Origin: Torreya grandis
Taxonomy: Eukaryota > Streptophyta > Pinopsida > Cupressales > Taxaceae
Assembly: GCA_037957365.1 (NCBI GenBank)
Contig: JARHVA010005352.1
Location: 1,063,501 to 1,127,500, forward strand
Reading direction: 5' to 3'
DNA length: 64,000 bases
Within the stretch, counting starts at the first letter, position 1. Each line of letters opens with the position of its first letter. The notes under the pieces are model-generated. The model searched no databases and had not been told where the DNA came from. It worked only from the letters and a program-made list of their open reading frames with translations. A program made the position numbers and the translations under genes. Of this stretch, positions 12,801 through 25,579 are shown one piece after another.

Positions 12801-14667
12801 GTTAAAATCTAAATTGTTTGGGCTTAAGTTTTTTAGAAAAATTTAATTATAAATATTAAATAGATATTATTTATTAAATAAGTAATATCAATCCCCATAG
12901 ATAAACATTTTATGCCAATAATGACCTACAAGTCTACAGAACTATAGGTTCACAATCTTCATTTGGACTTGGCTTGAAAAGATAATTTTAAACCCTCACC
13001 TATAATTTTTACACATAAATACTTAATTATAATGATATTTAATCATATTTTAATTTTTTAAATTTCCTTTAGGATAATGTATGATGAATTCTTCATTCAT
13101 CATTCGACCAGGGTTACTTCACCATGGCAACTAGCTCAAATAGCCCAATTACACATGCATAATTATCTATCCTCCTTGAAGTCTATTCATAAAATTATTA
13201 TTTAAGAGGTTTGATATATATTTATGAGTTTTAAACACTAATAAACACCTCATTTAAAAAATTATATGAAAATAGCTAACTCAAAACTTCTTTTCAAATA
13301 AGACTGTCATGCTCAAACTATCAAATCAAGACCATTTGACACTGCACCAGAGATCATCATGAGAAAAATTGACAAAACATGATATTTTAGAGGTAAAAGA
13401 GTGTTAAAAATACCATTTTAAATCAATATCATGAATTCATTCAACTTTATAACGTTGTATTTGGATAAAACTAACCCTAATTGGGTTTTGAGTCCCTTTT
13501 TTATACCTTAACTTTTTAACAATTGTTCATAAAGTTAAGAAGCTAAATACACAAAAAATGACACAAAATGGAAGGGAATTAGGTTACCATCATATGTATA
13601 ATATCTTGGACTCCAAATTTATCTCTCCTTAGAGTACCAAGTGATAACCAATTGACTGTCTTGAGATTCCAAGAAACCTAATGGAGAAATGGAGTGGATT
13701 TTTTCATTGTTTACCTTTGTAACTACAATTTTTTTAATGGATTTGGATCTGAGAAGACCATGGGGACCCATATAATATTTTTAAAATTATACATAAACAT
13801 AAACCATATAAAAAAGACCTTAAAAACCATGTTTTCCTCAATATTTTGATTATTATACCCTTTAGGACCACTAGATATGGTGAACCAGGTCACTCTTCAT
13901 CTTCCTCTGAATTGTATAGAAATGAAAGAGAGTGAAAAAACATTTCACAACCTTGTTTTTTTGTATTTATCTCAATTAATCCTAATTTTTACATTGTAAA
14001 ATGATGAGTATTAGTTACAAATAGACACTAACATTAGAAATCAATTACATAAGGCATTCATAGGGTGAGTATAGACAATTGCAAGTATGATGTCACAACA
14101 TAGGCATTATTTGAATTTGAATGACACTTATTGCATGATATAACCTTCACATTTTCTTTCTAATATTAAATATCAACTCAAACTTGGAATGCATAATGAT
14201 ACTAAAGTAGATGAAATAACTTAAACTTATCAAAACTACCTTAATCTCTCCAAATATCTTGAAATACAATATGATCAATTTAATATCTTTGTTCCTTAGT
14301 AAATTTGGTTAACTTTAGGCCATGGTTGTCTTGGAAGGGTCACCACCTTATCTCCTTGAGCATAGTTCCTCATTAACTTGATTTCACACTTAACCTTAAT
14401 TTTTTCAAACCTACCTTAAACAATGATAAACACATAATTAAGACCATAAATAACTACCATTTGATGACAAGACAAAGCTATTTGACTTAGATAATAATTA
14501 AACCATACTAAATGACCTTATAAAATACCAAGGAAAACACACTATCTATCATCTTAGATAATTAATGACTAAGAAACTACCTTCATAATGCATATGAATA
14601 AAGTTAAGATCAAGTATGTCAAAGTTTTGAATGATACTCATTCACAGTATCAAAATTTTGGTTAAAA
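9837..14667 (-). repeat. Element 1 3' LTR (about 4.83 kb)
   Basis: This copy aligns end to end with 17566-22389. Anchors include the block starting TTACACCCATTAAGGAGG (9850 and 17581), GACAAGCTTGTAGGCAGTC (12194 and 19933) and AATGATxCTCATTCAC (14630 and 22353). The outer end on the plus strand reads TCTTATCAT where the other copy has TGTTATCAT, so its CA end has mutated. I found no coding region. Words of the type TACAAGC..GTAGGTCT recur through the LTR (about 12200, 12390, 12915) and may be remnants of internal repeats. Divergence from its partner is clearly higher than for the LTR pairs of elements 2 and 4. Confidence 0.85.
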
Positions 14668-15270
14668 TTGTTGGTGACCTCTTAGGATTGTGTGCTTGTT
14701 ATGAACCTTACATTTCTTGCCTAGTCCATCCATTAGTATATGGATTCATCTTAGATAAACACAAAACATGACTTGACCTTGACACTTGACTACAAACCTC
14801 TTAAAAACATGGAACAACTGACATACCTAAAAAACACACAATTATAAGAAACAAGGAGGACACAAAAAAAAAACAAGAGAAACACACTTATGCTAAAAAT
14901 AACTTAGAGTAAAGATAAGATAATAAGTGAGTAATCTAACCTATACTAGCCTACTCTAATAACTAGATACATCCTTAAGCAAAATCATTAATTGGTAGTG
15001 TACAAAAGCTATATTTTTTTATCAGGCTCATGTGACTAGCAAACTTGATCATAGCCATGAAAGAATGAAATAGAGACAATTGTATACTATTCTTAGTGAC
15101 ATATTATTATTATTATTATTTAAAACCAACCTTATACACCTCCTCCACCTTTCTTGAAACATGAATTATTAGGGGTATATGATTGGACTGATCTTAAACA
15201 TGTTTATCCTCATATTCATGTTTTGAAATGAATATGATAGGCAATTGATCTTCCTTATTGGATTATAAAA
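14668..15270. other. Element 1 untranslated region next to the 3' LTR
   Basis: No domain could be read. On the minus strand, the sequence just before the 3' LTR reads CCTAAGAGGTCACCAACAAT, a weak candidate for the polypurine tract. A short run of ATT units lies at 15103-15120. Confidence 0.4.
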
Positions 15271-15279
15271 GAGATAAGT

Positions 15280-17373
15280 AGATAATAGGACATGCTATTA
15301 TAGTGGAATATACCTGATTAAACCTCACCACATGACAAAATTTTGCCTCATTGAGAACTAGTGGATCAAACTGAATAGATTGACATGTTCTTGTACAATA
15401 CTTGTATATTTGGATTCAAGAGATGAAAATTCTAGTTCTTTGAGAGGATGGGGCTAAAATATATTTTTATTATCTTATAAGAGTGAAAAAGTGTCTATAA
15501 ATGGACCAATAATTTTTTATCCTTCCTTGAAAACATAAAATAAGTCAAAATCAATTGATGTAGCTTATTGGCATGGTAAGTTTGGAGAGATTCCTTCTTA
15601 TTTCTTAGTTATTTTCTTGACAAAGTTTCCTTCTTCAATATGGATCAGACTATAACCTTCCTCTAGAATAATGTAACATGCTCCTAGGACTTAAAGCAAG
15701 TCCTCCAATCGAACTTCACTTTGTATTAGCTCATTAAAATTTTCTTTTATCTTGATAGGAGTTGATTTAGAGTTAGTCACAACATAATTTGAGAAATAAT
15801 TAAAGGTTTGATCTCTTTTATCATGTTATTGGGTCTCAAAATAGTCTTTAGCCAATTATAATGAGTCTTTAGGATTCTTCTTCTATTGCAACACCTTGGT
15901 TAGCATCTTATTCACATTCGAGAATACCATCTCCCTCTTCATCTTTAAATAATGATATGCTTCTCTCTTCACCAAGAGGTGTTCTAATGATAACATCTTC
16001 ATTAATATACACTTGAAGTATAATATTAATATCCTTATTGAGTCTCAATTACATATTCAACTTGATCTTATTCAAGGATGGTTTGCTCAAACTAACAAAC
16101 AAAATTTAGGCTCTTGAGATCAATGAGATTATCATTCTTTTCCTTCCATTCACAAATAAACCATTCAAACCTTGATATGCTTTAATCTTAAAAATTATCC
16201 ACAAGGACTTAATTATTCATTTGGATGCTCTCTTGAATTGTTTTCCATGGTGGGAAAGTTTTAGGTTATTTAATATTCTCAACAAGGACCTCTTTCTTGC
16301 TTTGGATTCATTTTTAAATTGATCTCCATGATGGTAATTTTTTAGGATCTTGAGGAGGGATGGGTAGGGATTAAATAGGAAAAAATTATTCTTTGGCATT
16401 AGTTTCTAAATCTAATCTTGTTACATTTTTTTTATCCCATGACTCCACCACTTGATTCTAACATGAAATCTTAAAGGACCTTTTTGAGGGCTCTTGAGTA
16501 AGGAGAATAAAGTTTTATGTGAAGATAGTCTCGTTATTTTACCTCCAAATAGTAATTAAACATTATAATTTTGATATATATTAATATTAAACCCTCTCAA
16601 TAAGAACTTATTTCCTCTATTGGATGCTTTCTTGGATTGAAATCCATGATGGGAACATTTGATGAATGTGTGAAGGACTTGGGAGGTTTTGAAACTTACT
16701 TAATTTAGTCCTTTGAGGAAGAATGGGCTAATCAAAAGAGGGATGATGTGGAGTAGAATAAGGCACATGAGGTTGATATCAATGAACTTTATACCCCTAA
16801 TGAACCACTAAATTATCCCGTATGCATTGAATTAGTCCACCTATGTCTAACATGTCACTAGTAATTATTTACCACTTCTTTCTTTTAATATGTGTCCACT
16901 TAATCTTAACTAGCTACAATGAGTCCCTAATATTCTAAATGAGGTGAATAGGGACATTTAGACCATACTTTTTTTTCTATCTATATCTATAATATGCTTC
17001 TCTTAGCCCATAAGAGTTTTATTGAAGCTTGAATAAATTGATTGGAAATGTAACTACATTGACTAGGAGTAGCATGGTTTTGACAAGGATAATTAGAATA
17101 ATGAATAAGCTACATAATTAGGGTGGGAGATGTAATATAAGACTGATAAAAAGATTATATATATTGATATGAAGGTTGAAAAGCTTGATAATATTGATGA
17201 GCAAGGGAGGAAGGATGATACTCTTGATAACAAGGCTAGTATGGCTCAATATAGGGCTAAAATAACTCAATATGCTATTTATAAGGATCAAGAAACTGAT
17301 GGTAATGATCAAAATATGATTTATATGATTCACCAACTTGATTAAAATATAAATCCACTCCAAATTCAGCCAT
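15280..17373 (-). pseudogene. Element 1 gag-position ORF, heavily decayed
   Basis: Reading down from an ATG at 17373, the minus strand gives MAEFGVDLYFNQVGESYKSY and a long Tyr/Gln/Pro/Ser-rich stretch, typical of Tat-type gag N-termini. Near 16650, 16340 and 16250 come three related segments (FPSWISIQESIQ, LPSWRSI, FPPWKTIQESIQ). From about 16020 to 15280 a second, more acidic region follows (for example LEEGYSLIHIEEGNF). Stops are mostly TAG/TAA where Gln fits. No CCHC zinc knuckle, protease or RT was found. The position just after the primer site supports gag; the function of the C-terminal half is unknown. A hydrophobic 81-codon frame on the same strand is an out-of-frame shadow. Confidence 0.6.
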
Positions 17374-17543
17374 GAAACCTCATGAGAAAGGAAAATTTAA
17401 AAGAACACTTACCTAAAATAATACCTAGGATTCTAAAACAAGTTGAATGAACTTAGAGTAACCATTGGTGCTTGTTATCATTCCTTCAAAGGACTATGGA
17501 TTGAAGAGGAACACCAATAACTATTTAATAGATGAATTCTCTT

Positions 17544-17561
17544 GTCCCACCAGGGGTGCTA
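17544..17561 (-). other. Element 1 primer-binding-site candidate
   Basis: The minus strand reads TAGCACCCCTGGTGGGAC four bases inside the 5' LTR. It matches the equivalent site of element 4 (TGGCATGCCCAGTGGGAC) at 13 of 18 positions, and the leading TGG has changed to TAG. I cannot name the primer tRNA. This site sets the element's orientation as minus. Confidence 0.6.
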
Positions 17562-17565
17562 GAAT

Positions 17566-20500
17566 TGTTATCATAAAAATTTACACCCATTAAGGAGGTT
17601 GTTAAATCTTACTCACTTAAGTGATAGCATGGGAATAATCCTAGGTTGCGAGTGACCTAAAATTTGGATTTAACATATATATAAGTATATATACCTTGAT
17701 GTATCACTTAATAACTATTAATAAACTTATTAATTATATATGAATAAGGAGAGAGAAACTAGAAGCAAATTAACCAAGGAGATGATGCACCAAGCACGTT
17801 GATGACTACCACACATATTTAAAGGAATAATGAGAATGAATATAACCTATTCATAAAATAATTATAATATATTCTTCTTGCATCATTATTTAAATATGGA
17901 TGTGGTTGATGATGATTAGGTAAGGAGTGCTAGTTTTCAAGAGGTCTAAAGGATACTCATGAAATATTTACTCACTTAACATTCACAAGACCACTTAAAC
18001 ACTTCATGTGACCTACAATAGTTAGTTAAAATATCATATAGGTGAGAGAATGATAAAATTGTCAAGTAGAACCAAATTAACACTAAACAAAATTAATCAT
18101 TCTTTCATAAACACTAAAATATAATCATAAGAGCATTTTAAACTAACTTGTTTATTCCTTCAAAGGATTACTAAAGGATCATGTATTCACAATACCCAAG
18201 TGGAATATCATAAAAATTCCAAAAATTAGACATATAGATAGAAGAGTGTGAGAAATAGAGAGATGAGAGGTGAAGGAGATGCATAAATGACTAGTGTCAT
18301 CTCTTGAAGAACAAGTTATGAGTAAGAAATTATGCAAAAAGGTAGGTATGGAGCCTCTTGTTGACATGTGTATAATTTATCTAATCCTCTTTATCATCAA
18401 TTTTGGTTTAAATTGACCCTTGACCTTATTAATGATTCATCAACCTCTTTTTTAACTATCCATTCTTATAATAGAGGAGTTATAAGCTTGTATCTTAACA
18501 TGTGGCATTATATAATGTACTTCTTATAGTCTTCCCATGTCCTCTTAGGAAAATTAGATGTCTATCTCATATTTTTGAGGTTAAATATAAATATTCGAGC
18601 TCCTTCAAACTGATAAGAACCTACATTTGATTGAAAATCTTGCTTGATTCAAATGAAGAACATAAATACAAGTTTATCTTTCTATACTAAGCCTAGTTAT
18701 TACTCGATAAATACTATAATAACTTGAACACCTCTTGATCACCATGTAGGTATTAATTTATCCCTTTTTAAAGCTTAAAACCATCTCAAAGACTGAGGTA
18801 TAGGTGTATTAAATTTGATAGGAACTCTTGATACCATGTTTGCTCATCACTAGGTGTCTTGAACCCTCCAATTAATGTTACAATCAATGTATAAATTATT
18901 AATGAGTTTTCATAAGCATCTTACCCTAACTTATATAGGTAATATATTGTTTTAAATTATACTTCTACATCTGACTCAGTCAAAACTCATTATAAACCAT
19001 CAAAAACTACATTTTAAGGCCTATAATAATCACTTATAAGCCTATTTTCATACGATAGTACCTCATGCATGAAAAAATAGTGAATAAATCAAGTTACCAA
19101 GGGTGTTAAAATATAATAAAAGTATTTCATATGTATTTATAATTCATTATAGGCATTTTTAAGACTAGTCTTATTCATTGGGTCTTTTGTAGGGTTTTAT
19201 AAGGGTTTCATGTCCGTTTAGGTTCTTACAAATAGTTCATAAAGGTCTTAGACTTAAAATCCTAACCAATAAAACAAATTAGGAGGTTATATGATATATA
19301 AACACCTCATAACACCACTTTATACCATGCACTTTCTCATTGTACTTCCTATATAAAGATAATGATCATTTCTAACTATTTAGTCTTGTTCCATAGGTCG
19401 AGGGAGTGTTTTGGTCCAAAAAGTCACTCAAGTGTTAATTATATATTTTTCAAGGATATAATAGGTATGAAACACCTAATATTACATATTAAAACACTTA
19501 TAAAACTCATTTTAACTTTTAAAATTCTTAAATCCTTATCTGAGCACCAATGAGGGTTTGAGAGCAAATTTGACATTCTAGCCATAGTGATCCTTTACTA
19601 AGTTACTATCCCTATTCCAAAGGTTCCAACCTATATGAAGACTTATTATAAAAAATTAAAAATATATTATAAAAATTTAAACTTAATATAAATAAAATTA
19701 ACATATGTTATCTCCAAATGTTTGGAGATAGACGTGAAATCCTTCATTAGGCCTGTAGGTTTATGTTTGGGTCTCTTGAGTACTAGACATTGATAATAAA
19801 ATTATTTTTTTTTTTGACCTTTTTTATTAACATATAAATGTTAAATATCATAATAAATCTCATTATTACCTATAAAAACCCTTTATCATGTTATACAACC
19901 ATCAAAAGTATGTCCTTTCTTTACTTTCTTGTGACAAGCTTGTAGGCAGTCATTTGGTTTTGTCAACTTGAAGGTGATACTATTATAATTCCATTTTAGA
20001 ACCTTGGTGGTCTAAAAAAATGTTATAGAGTTTTATTAAAACTATATTTACATCTTTAAAACCTATTTTTCCTCTTCCATCCATAATAAGTATGCATCTC
20101 TTTCCTCGTGTTTGCTTGTTACAAGTATGTAGGTCTGTATTTAAGCCTCATGATTGTAAGTCACCAAATTAAGTTTTTTAAACTAATAAGAAATTATTGA
20201 GGCAAATTTATATATATTTAAACTAATTAAATTTTTTATTTTACCTATATCCATATTATAAAACCCTCAAACAACTATCACAAGCATTCTTTTTTTATCT
20301 TATTACTTGATGATAGGCTTGTATGTGACTATTAGGTCAAAAACCTTCCTTTTTACCTTTCTTTCCATTTTATCCTAATTTTACCAATAAATAATTATTT
20401 AAAATTAAAAAATTATATTTATATAATTTAAATAATTCCATGGGCTCAAACTAACTTGAATATTCTCTTAAGACCTTCACAATCTTTCCTTTGGACTCAC

Positions 20501-22389
20501 ATAATCCACTTTGAAGTATGAGTAAGTTAAAATTTGAGCTGTTTGGGGTTAAATAATTTTACATATTTTCAATGGGAAATATGACATATATATTATGCAT
20601 TTATGAATTTATATCTCTCCCCATATATAAACATTTGATGCCAATAGTGACCTATAGGTCTACAGACTTGTAGGTTCACAATCTTCATTTGCACTTGGCT
20701 TGAAAAGAGAATTTTAAACCATGAAGTATATGTTTTACATATTAATACTTAATTTGAATGATATTAAATTATATTTTAAGTTTTTTATTTCCTTGTGTAT
20801 CCTATATAATTAATTTTTCATTTTTTATTTGACCAGGGTTATTTCACCATGATAGCTAACTCAAACAACCCAATTGCACATGCATAATTCTCTATCCTCC
20901 TTAAATTATATTCATAAAATGATGATTTTATAGTTATTATATATATTTATTGGTTTGAAAATTTAATAAAAACCTAATTTAAAATATTATTTTCAATAAT
21001 ATAACTCACAACTTCTTTACAAACTAGACTATCATGCTCAAACTATCAAATCAAGACCATTTGACATTGCACCAGGCATGGTCATGAAAAAACTTTAAAA
21101 AAATGATATTTAAGGGGTAAAATATTGTTAAAAATACCCTTACCAATAAATCTCATGCATTCATTCAACTTTATAACCCTACATTTGGAGAAAATAGACC
21201 CTAATGGGGTTTTTAGTCCCTTTTCTACACCTTAGCTTCTTAAGGATTGTTCATAAGGTTAAGAAGCCTAAATAAGAAAAAATTACTCAAAGTATAATTT
21301 AATTATGGTCCCCTCATATGTAAAATATATTTTAATCTGATATTTATCTCTCCTCATAGTACCAACTGAAAATCATATGACTATTTTGAGCTACCAAGAA
21401 ACCCGATTGAGAAATGGAGTGGGGTTTTGCATTGTTTGCCTTTATAAATAAAATTTTTGCATGGAATTAGATCTGAGAATACCATGGGGGGACTTATAAT
21501 ATTTTTTAAATTTTCCATAAATATAAACCATCTACAAAGGACCTTCAAAAACATGCTTTCTTTAAGAATTTAACTGATCTACCCTTTATAGCTATTGGAG
21601 ATGGTGAAATAGGTGACTCTTCATCTTATTTTGACTTGTACAAACATGGAAGAGAGTAATAAAATGTTTAACACCCTTATTTTCCTATATTTATTTCAAT
21701 AACTCCTCATTTATATGTTATAAATGATGAATGGTAGTTACAAAGAGACTCCAACATTGAAAATCAATTATATAATACATGTAGAGGGTGAGTATGGACA
21801 AGTACAAGTATGATTTCACAACATAGGTGTTAGATACATTTGAAATAACCTTATTACTGATATTAACTTCACATTTTATTTCTACTAATAAATATCATCT
21901 CAACCTTGGAATGCATAATGAGACTAAAGTAGACGAAATACCTTAAAATTATCAAATCTACTTTAATCTCTCTAAATTGATTGAAATATAATATGATCAA
22001 CTTACTAGATTTGTTCCTTGGTCAATTTTATTATCTTTATGACATGATTATATTGGAATGGTCACCACCTTGTTTGCCTGAGAATAGTTACTCATTAACT
22101 TAATTTCAAACTTAACCTTAAATTTTTCAACCATACCTTAAATAATTCTAAACACATAATGATGACCATAAGGAATGACCATTTTATGACAAGACAAAGT
22201 GACTTGACTCAACTACCAACTAAACCATCCTATATTACCTTATAATTTTCCAAGGAAGACACACTATCTATCATCCTATATCATCAATGACTAACACAAG
22301 ACCTTAATAATGGTTATCAACAAAGTTAATATCAATTGCACCAAAGTTTCAAATGATCCTCATTCACGGTAGATAAATTTTTCATAACA
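17566..22389 (-). repeat. Element 1 5' LTR (about 4.82 kb)
   Basis: This is the partner of 9837-14667. On the minus strand it begins TGTTATGA at 22389 and ends TGATAACA at 17566, followed by the primer-site candidate. It abuts LINE ORF2 sequence on its outer side (22390). It shows no coding region. The 62-codon and 63-codon frames inside it have no counterpart frame in the other LTR and match nothing known to me. Confidence 0.85.
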
Positions 22390-23130
22390 CTTATTTCAAG
22401 AGATTCATAAACCATAATAAAGAGGTAGGGAGATAAAGGGTCTCATTGTCTCAATCCTCTACTAGATGAGAAGAATCCTTATGGGACTCCATTAATGATA
22501 ATGGATAATATAGGGGAGAACATAAAACTAGGTATTAGACCTCTAAAAATAGTACCAAATCTATGTCTTCATAAAAATTTGTCTAATAACATCTAAGATA
22601 TCATATACTTTATTCAAATCTAACTTCAGAAACATACCTTATCTTGAGGAGTTTGAGAATTGATGGATAAATTAGGGGACATTATAAATACATGATTTTT
22701 CTCCCAAACACAAACACGCGTTATTTATTAGATATGATCTTATAAAAAATAGGTGTATCTCAAAATTAGGTTAGATACACATGATAATAATTTAATTACA
22801 TATTTTATAGACTAATGTGCATAGGCTCATAGGTATAAAATCCTTCAACTAATTGGTTCCTAACTTATTTGGTATAAGAACAAGGAATATGTTGTTCATT
22901 TACCTAATAATGGTTACATATCTAAAAATTTCACTCATAGTTACCACCACTTCACTATGAATAATATCCCAAAATTGGCAGAGGGAAAAAGTGGAAACCC
23001 ATCAGGATAGGAGCTTTGTCCCTTTCCATTGAGAAAATAATAGATTTAACCTCTTCAAAGGAGGGGGATTTGAGAAAACCTACACTCTCCACTTGATTTA
23101 TTTTCTTCTTAGTACTTTGGTAGAATCCCT
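22390..23130 (-). pseudogene. LINE reverse transcriptase, N-terminal part
   Basis: Minus-strand blocks in order are FIPMSLCTLVYK (standard form FRPISLCN..YK), GMFLKLDLNKVYDIL near 22600-22640 (LKLD..KAYD, holding the first catalytic Asp), and FFSSSRGLRQ then DPLSPYLFIMVYESLE near 22400-22480. The first half and the last block are in different frames, so there is at least one frameshift around 22560. The frame stops at the outer edge of the element 1 LTR, and the next expected RT block appears at 9775 on the other side of that element. Confidence 0.85.
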
Positions 23131-23559
23131 ATTAAATATTATTATTTATAAATTAAATATCTACCTAATTACTTCTTGTAAGAATATTCTTAAAATATAG
23201 AATGATCTTCTCATCAATGTGTTATTTTTTGCACTTTCTCTTATCTTCTAGGATGAGTTTATAAATTTTATTCATATTTATGTGTCTAAAAGCATCTTGA
23301 TGAAATATACTCATATTTTTTCACATTCCTAAGCCACAAATATGTATAATTTTATTTATATAACACTTTTTTTTACTTCTAAATCATGGTAGGAACTAAG
23401 GACTTCCTTTTCAATGTTGAATTACTTCTCTCTTGGACAATTGGTAGAAGTGAGTTTTTATAGCTTTTCAATTCCTCCATAGTTTTATTTTGAATAAAGA
23501 TATTACAAAATACTTATTTATTCCAAACTTTAATTTTATTTTGATACGATTGATTTTTT

Positions 23560-24393
23560 TGGCTAGAATGAACATATCAGGTCTGAAGAATGGTTATTTC
23601 CTCCAATCCTTAAGAGAGTCTTGAAGGTCTAGGTGAAGGGTCCATATTTTATCGAATATGAAAGGTTGATTATTGAGTTTAAAAACATTTAACCCATAAA
23701 ACACAATAGTATTATGGTATGAACCAATCCTAGGAATGGAGGTTAAATATTTATTAAAGTGGATACCTAATTAAGATAAATAAAAAATATATTTGATCTC
23801 ACATGAATCATTTTGTTCTCAAGTATTCTATTAGACTAGATATAGAGGTTAACTTTAAGATACACATCAATAAAACCAACATCAAAAATAAATTCATCTA
23901 TATCATTCATACTTTCATTTAAATCTTATTTTCCACTCTTTTATTCAGAAGGGGAAAGATGGGATTTGAAGACCCCTACTGTTGGGCAATTCTAATTCAC
24001 ATAGTTCCTCTTGAATGCTATCAAGTATTCCAAAAGTTTTTCCATCCATTGAATATATTTGGGGGCATACATATTAAATATTATACATTCAAATTTAATC
24101 ATATTTCCTTTGAATAACACTAAAATATGGTTACTACAACAAGTTAGATCATCCCATTGAAGGGTTTGAGTATTTTAAAAGACCACCAATCCTCCTAAAA
24201 CACCATTAGAGATAGAACTTAGAGAGTTATCTTTATTCCAAGTGTTGTCTTTAAAATTATTGAGAGAATCTTCATACATTTTGGACTCTTGGATGATCAA
24301 AATAGTGGCATTATGCTTCTTGCTCAAATTATTAACTAATCTCTATTTTTTGAAATTATTGAACCCCAGGACATTACAAGATATTATATTCAT
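23560..24393 (-). pseudogene. LINE ORF2 apurinic-type endonuclease domain
   Basis: ORF2 appears to start at the ATG ending at 24393: MNIISCNVLGFNNFKK, matching the (M)KIISWN.RGLN.. start of plant L1 endonucleases. Then come ATILIIQESKMYE (QE(T/S)K block, Glu present), FNMYAPK, and a damaged GGDFN block (VGVFKSH). These are followed by SMNDIDEFIFDVGFID and VNLYIxSNR, equivalent to DF..FI...GL.D..L.G..FTWSN. Most of the domain stays in one frame with stops at expected Trp, Gln or Arg positions. The lost Asp of GGDFN and the missing RLDR block show it is dead. Confidence 0.85.
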
Positions 24394-25299
24394 TTATTAA
24401 CACTATCAAAGTGTTTTTAAGGTTATTTTGGATACCCTTTACTACCAAATTTTTTGTTTCCTTATTTGATTTTTGGTTTGACCATATTCTCAAGGTATTT
24501 GGATCTATAGATACATATATATTATTCTTTCCCTTTATAGCTTTGATAGGTGTCCACTATATTTATTATATTATTTTATCTTGTTTTGTGAGTTTTGGAG
24601 AGGAACATTGACCTAGTTTATTTCCTTTATATTTCATATTTTATTTAGATCTATGGGTTTCACATCCAAACTTAGGTACTAAAAAATTATCATTACCTAT
24701 TTTTGTATCATAAATCTTGTAGGAAATATTTGAATGATTAGACTCTTTAATAATTCATTCCTAAAATGGGCCTTTTCCTAATCCTCCCTCTTAGTGTTCA
24801 GTAAGAATTGGCTTAATTCCTTTAGACCTCTGATTTTAAATATATCTTAAAAGTTTTTCAAAACCACACTCTTATTTCACTACTGATCCTTGGGCATGTT
24901 AAAATATTACAATGATATCTTATCATTTTTTGGTTCAAAATATCCACAATGGAGAGGTGGATTGAGAATAGAACTCAATTTCCCCATTTTTGGCTTTGCT
25001 TTGACATAGATATTTAGATATCTAGTTTTGTGAATGTCATATTATAATATTTGCTTGTGATTAGTCATATTATGTGGAGATTTGATACCGTGTATGTTGT
25101 TATCCAATGTTTCTAATACTTCCACATGGAGACTATGAGTTGATTTTTAACCCATTGAGGTTTTTACACCTATAAGGTTTCTTTGAGGGGCATTATTTTA
25201 TCAAATGGATTAGAATATTATAATTTTTTAAGGTATCTATGTCACTCTAATATTAAATATATTTATTCTATTCCCCATAATTTTATTTTATCTTGATGG

Positions 25300-25579
25300 A
25301 ATATTTTAGAGATTTTTACACTAGGATGAACACATTGAATCTTGTGATTACCATTCTTCTTATAGATTTCATGACTAGGTCTATGGATATAGGTTCACTT
25401 AGACATTTGGATATTATCATAATGACCTTATGTTCCAAAAAATCCAATGGTAGCTTTGATAGAAACACTAACATGGGGATATCATCCAATGACAAGATAA
25501 TTAGATTAATTCATGCTTTCCATTTCTTAATACAAATATTTGATTTTCCCATAAATGAAGGCCATTTAGTCAATACCAT
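25300..25579 (-). pseudogene. LINE ORF1 with DUF4283-like domain
   Basis: The minus strand reads MVLTKWPSFMGKSNICIKKW, then LDDIPMLVFLSKLPLDFLEH, then CLSEPISIDLVMKSIRRM. This matches the DUF4283 region of plant L1 ORF1, with its PW.F.....L.L..W, IP(V/I)WV.L..LP.E(F/Y)W and G.P...D..T blocks. The segment is open apart from one stop near its end. ORF1 is thought to bind RNA and act as the LINE's nucleocapsid. I could not place a zinc knuckle between it and ORF2, nor its N-terminus above 25580. A 116-codon open frame on the plus strand over the same bases is only its shadow. Confidence 0.7.

Larger units (their letters stand above)
9837..22389 (-). mobile_element. Element 1: gag-only LTR retrotransposon with about 4.8 kb LTRs
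   Basis: Two diverged direct copies of about 4.83 kb (9837-14667 and 17566-22389) flank an internal region of about 2.9 kb. On the minus strand the LTRs run from TGTTATGA to TGATAACA, nearly perfect inverted ends. Directly inside the 5' LTR (the right one) is a primer-site-like sequence related to that of element 4, followed by a decayed Pro/Gln/Tyr-rich frame in the gag position. I can read no protease, RT, RNase H or integrase. The element sits inside a LINE ORF2. Candidate 5-bp target duplications (ATAAG and AGAAA on the minus strand) agree at only three positions, as might be expected for an old insertion. The overall plan resembles LARD or TR-GAG non-autonomous elements. Confidence 0.8.

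Noticed and set aside
17118..17363. Hydrophobic 81-codon minus-strand frame resembling a membrane protein
   Set aside because: It is out of frame with the gag-like reading of element 1 over the same bases; the hydrophobicity comes from A+T-rich codons.
9837..22389. Simple segmental duplication instead of an LTR pair
   Set aside because: The two copies end in matching TG..CA-type inverted ends, a primer-site-like sequence sits inside one of them, and the outer flanks join to one LINE ORF.
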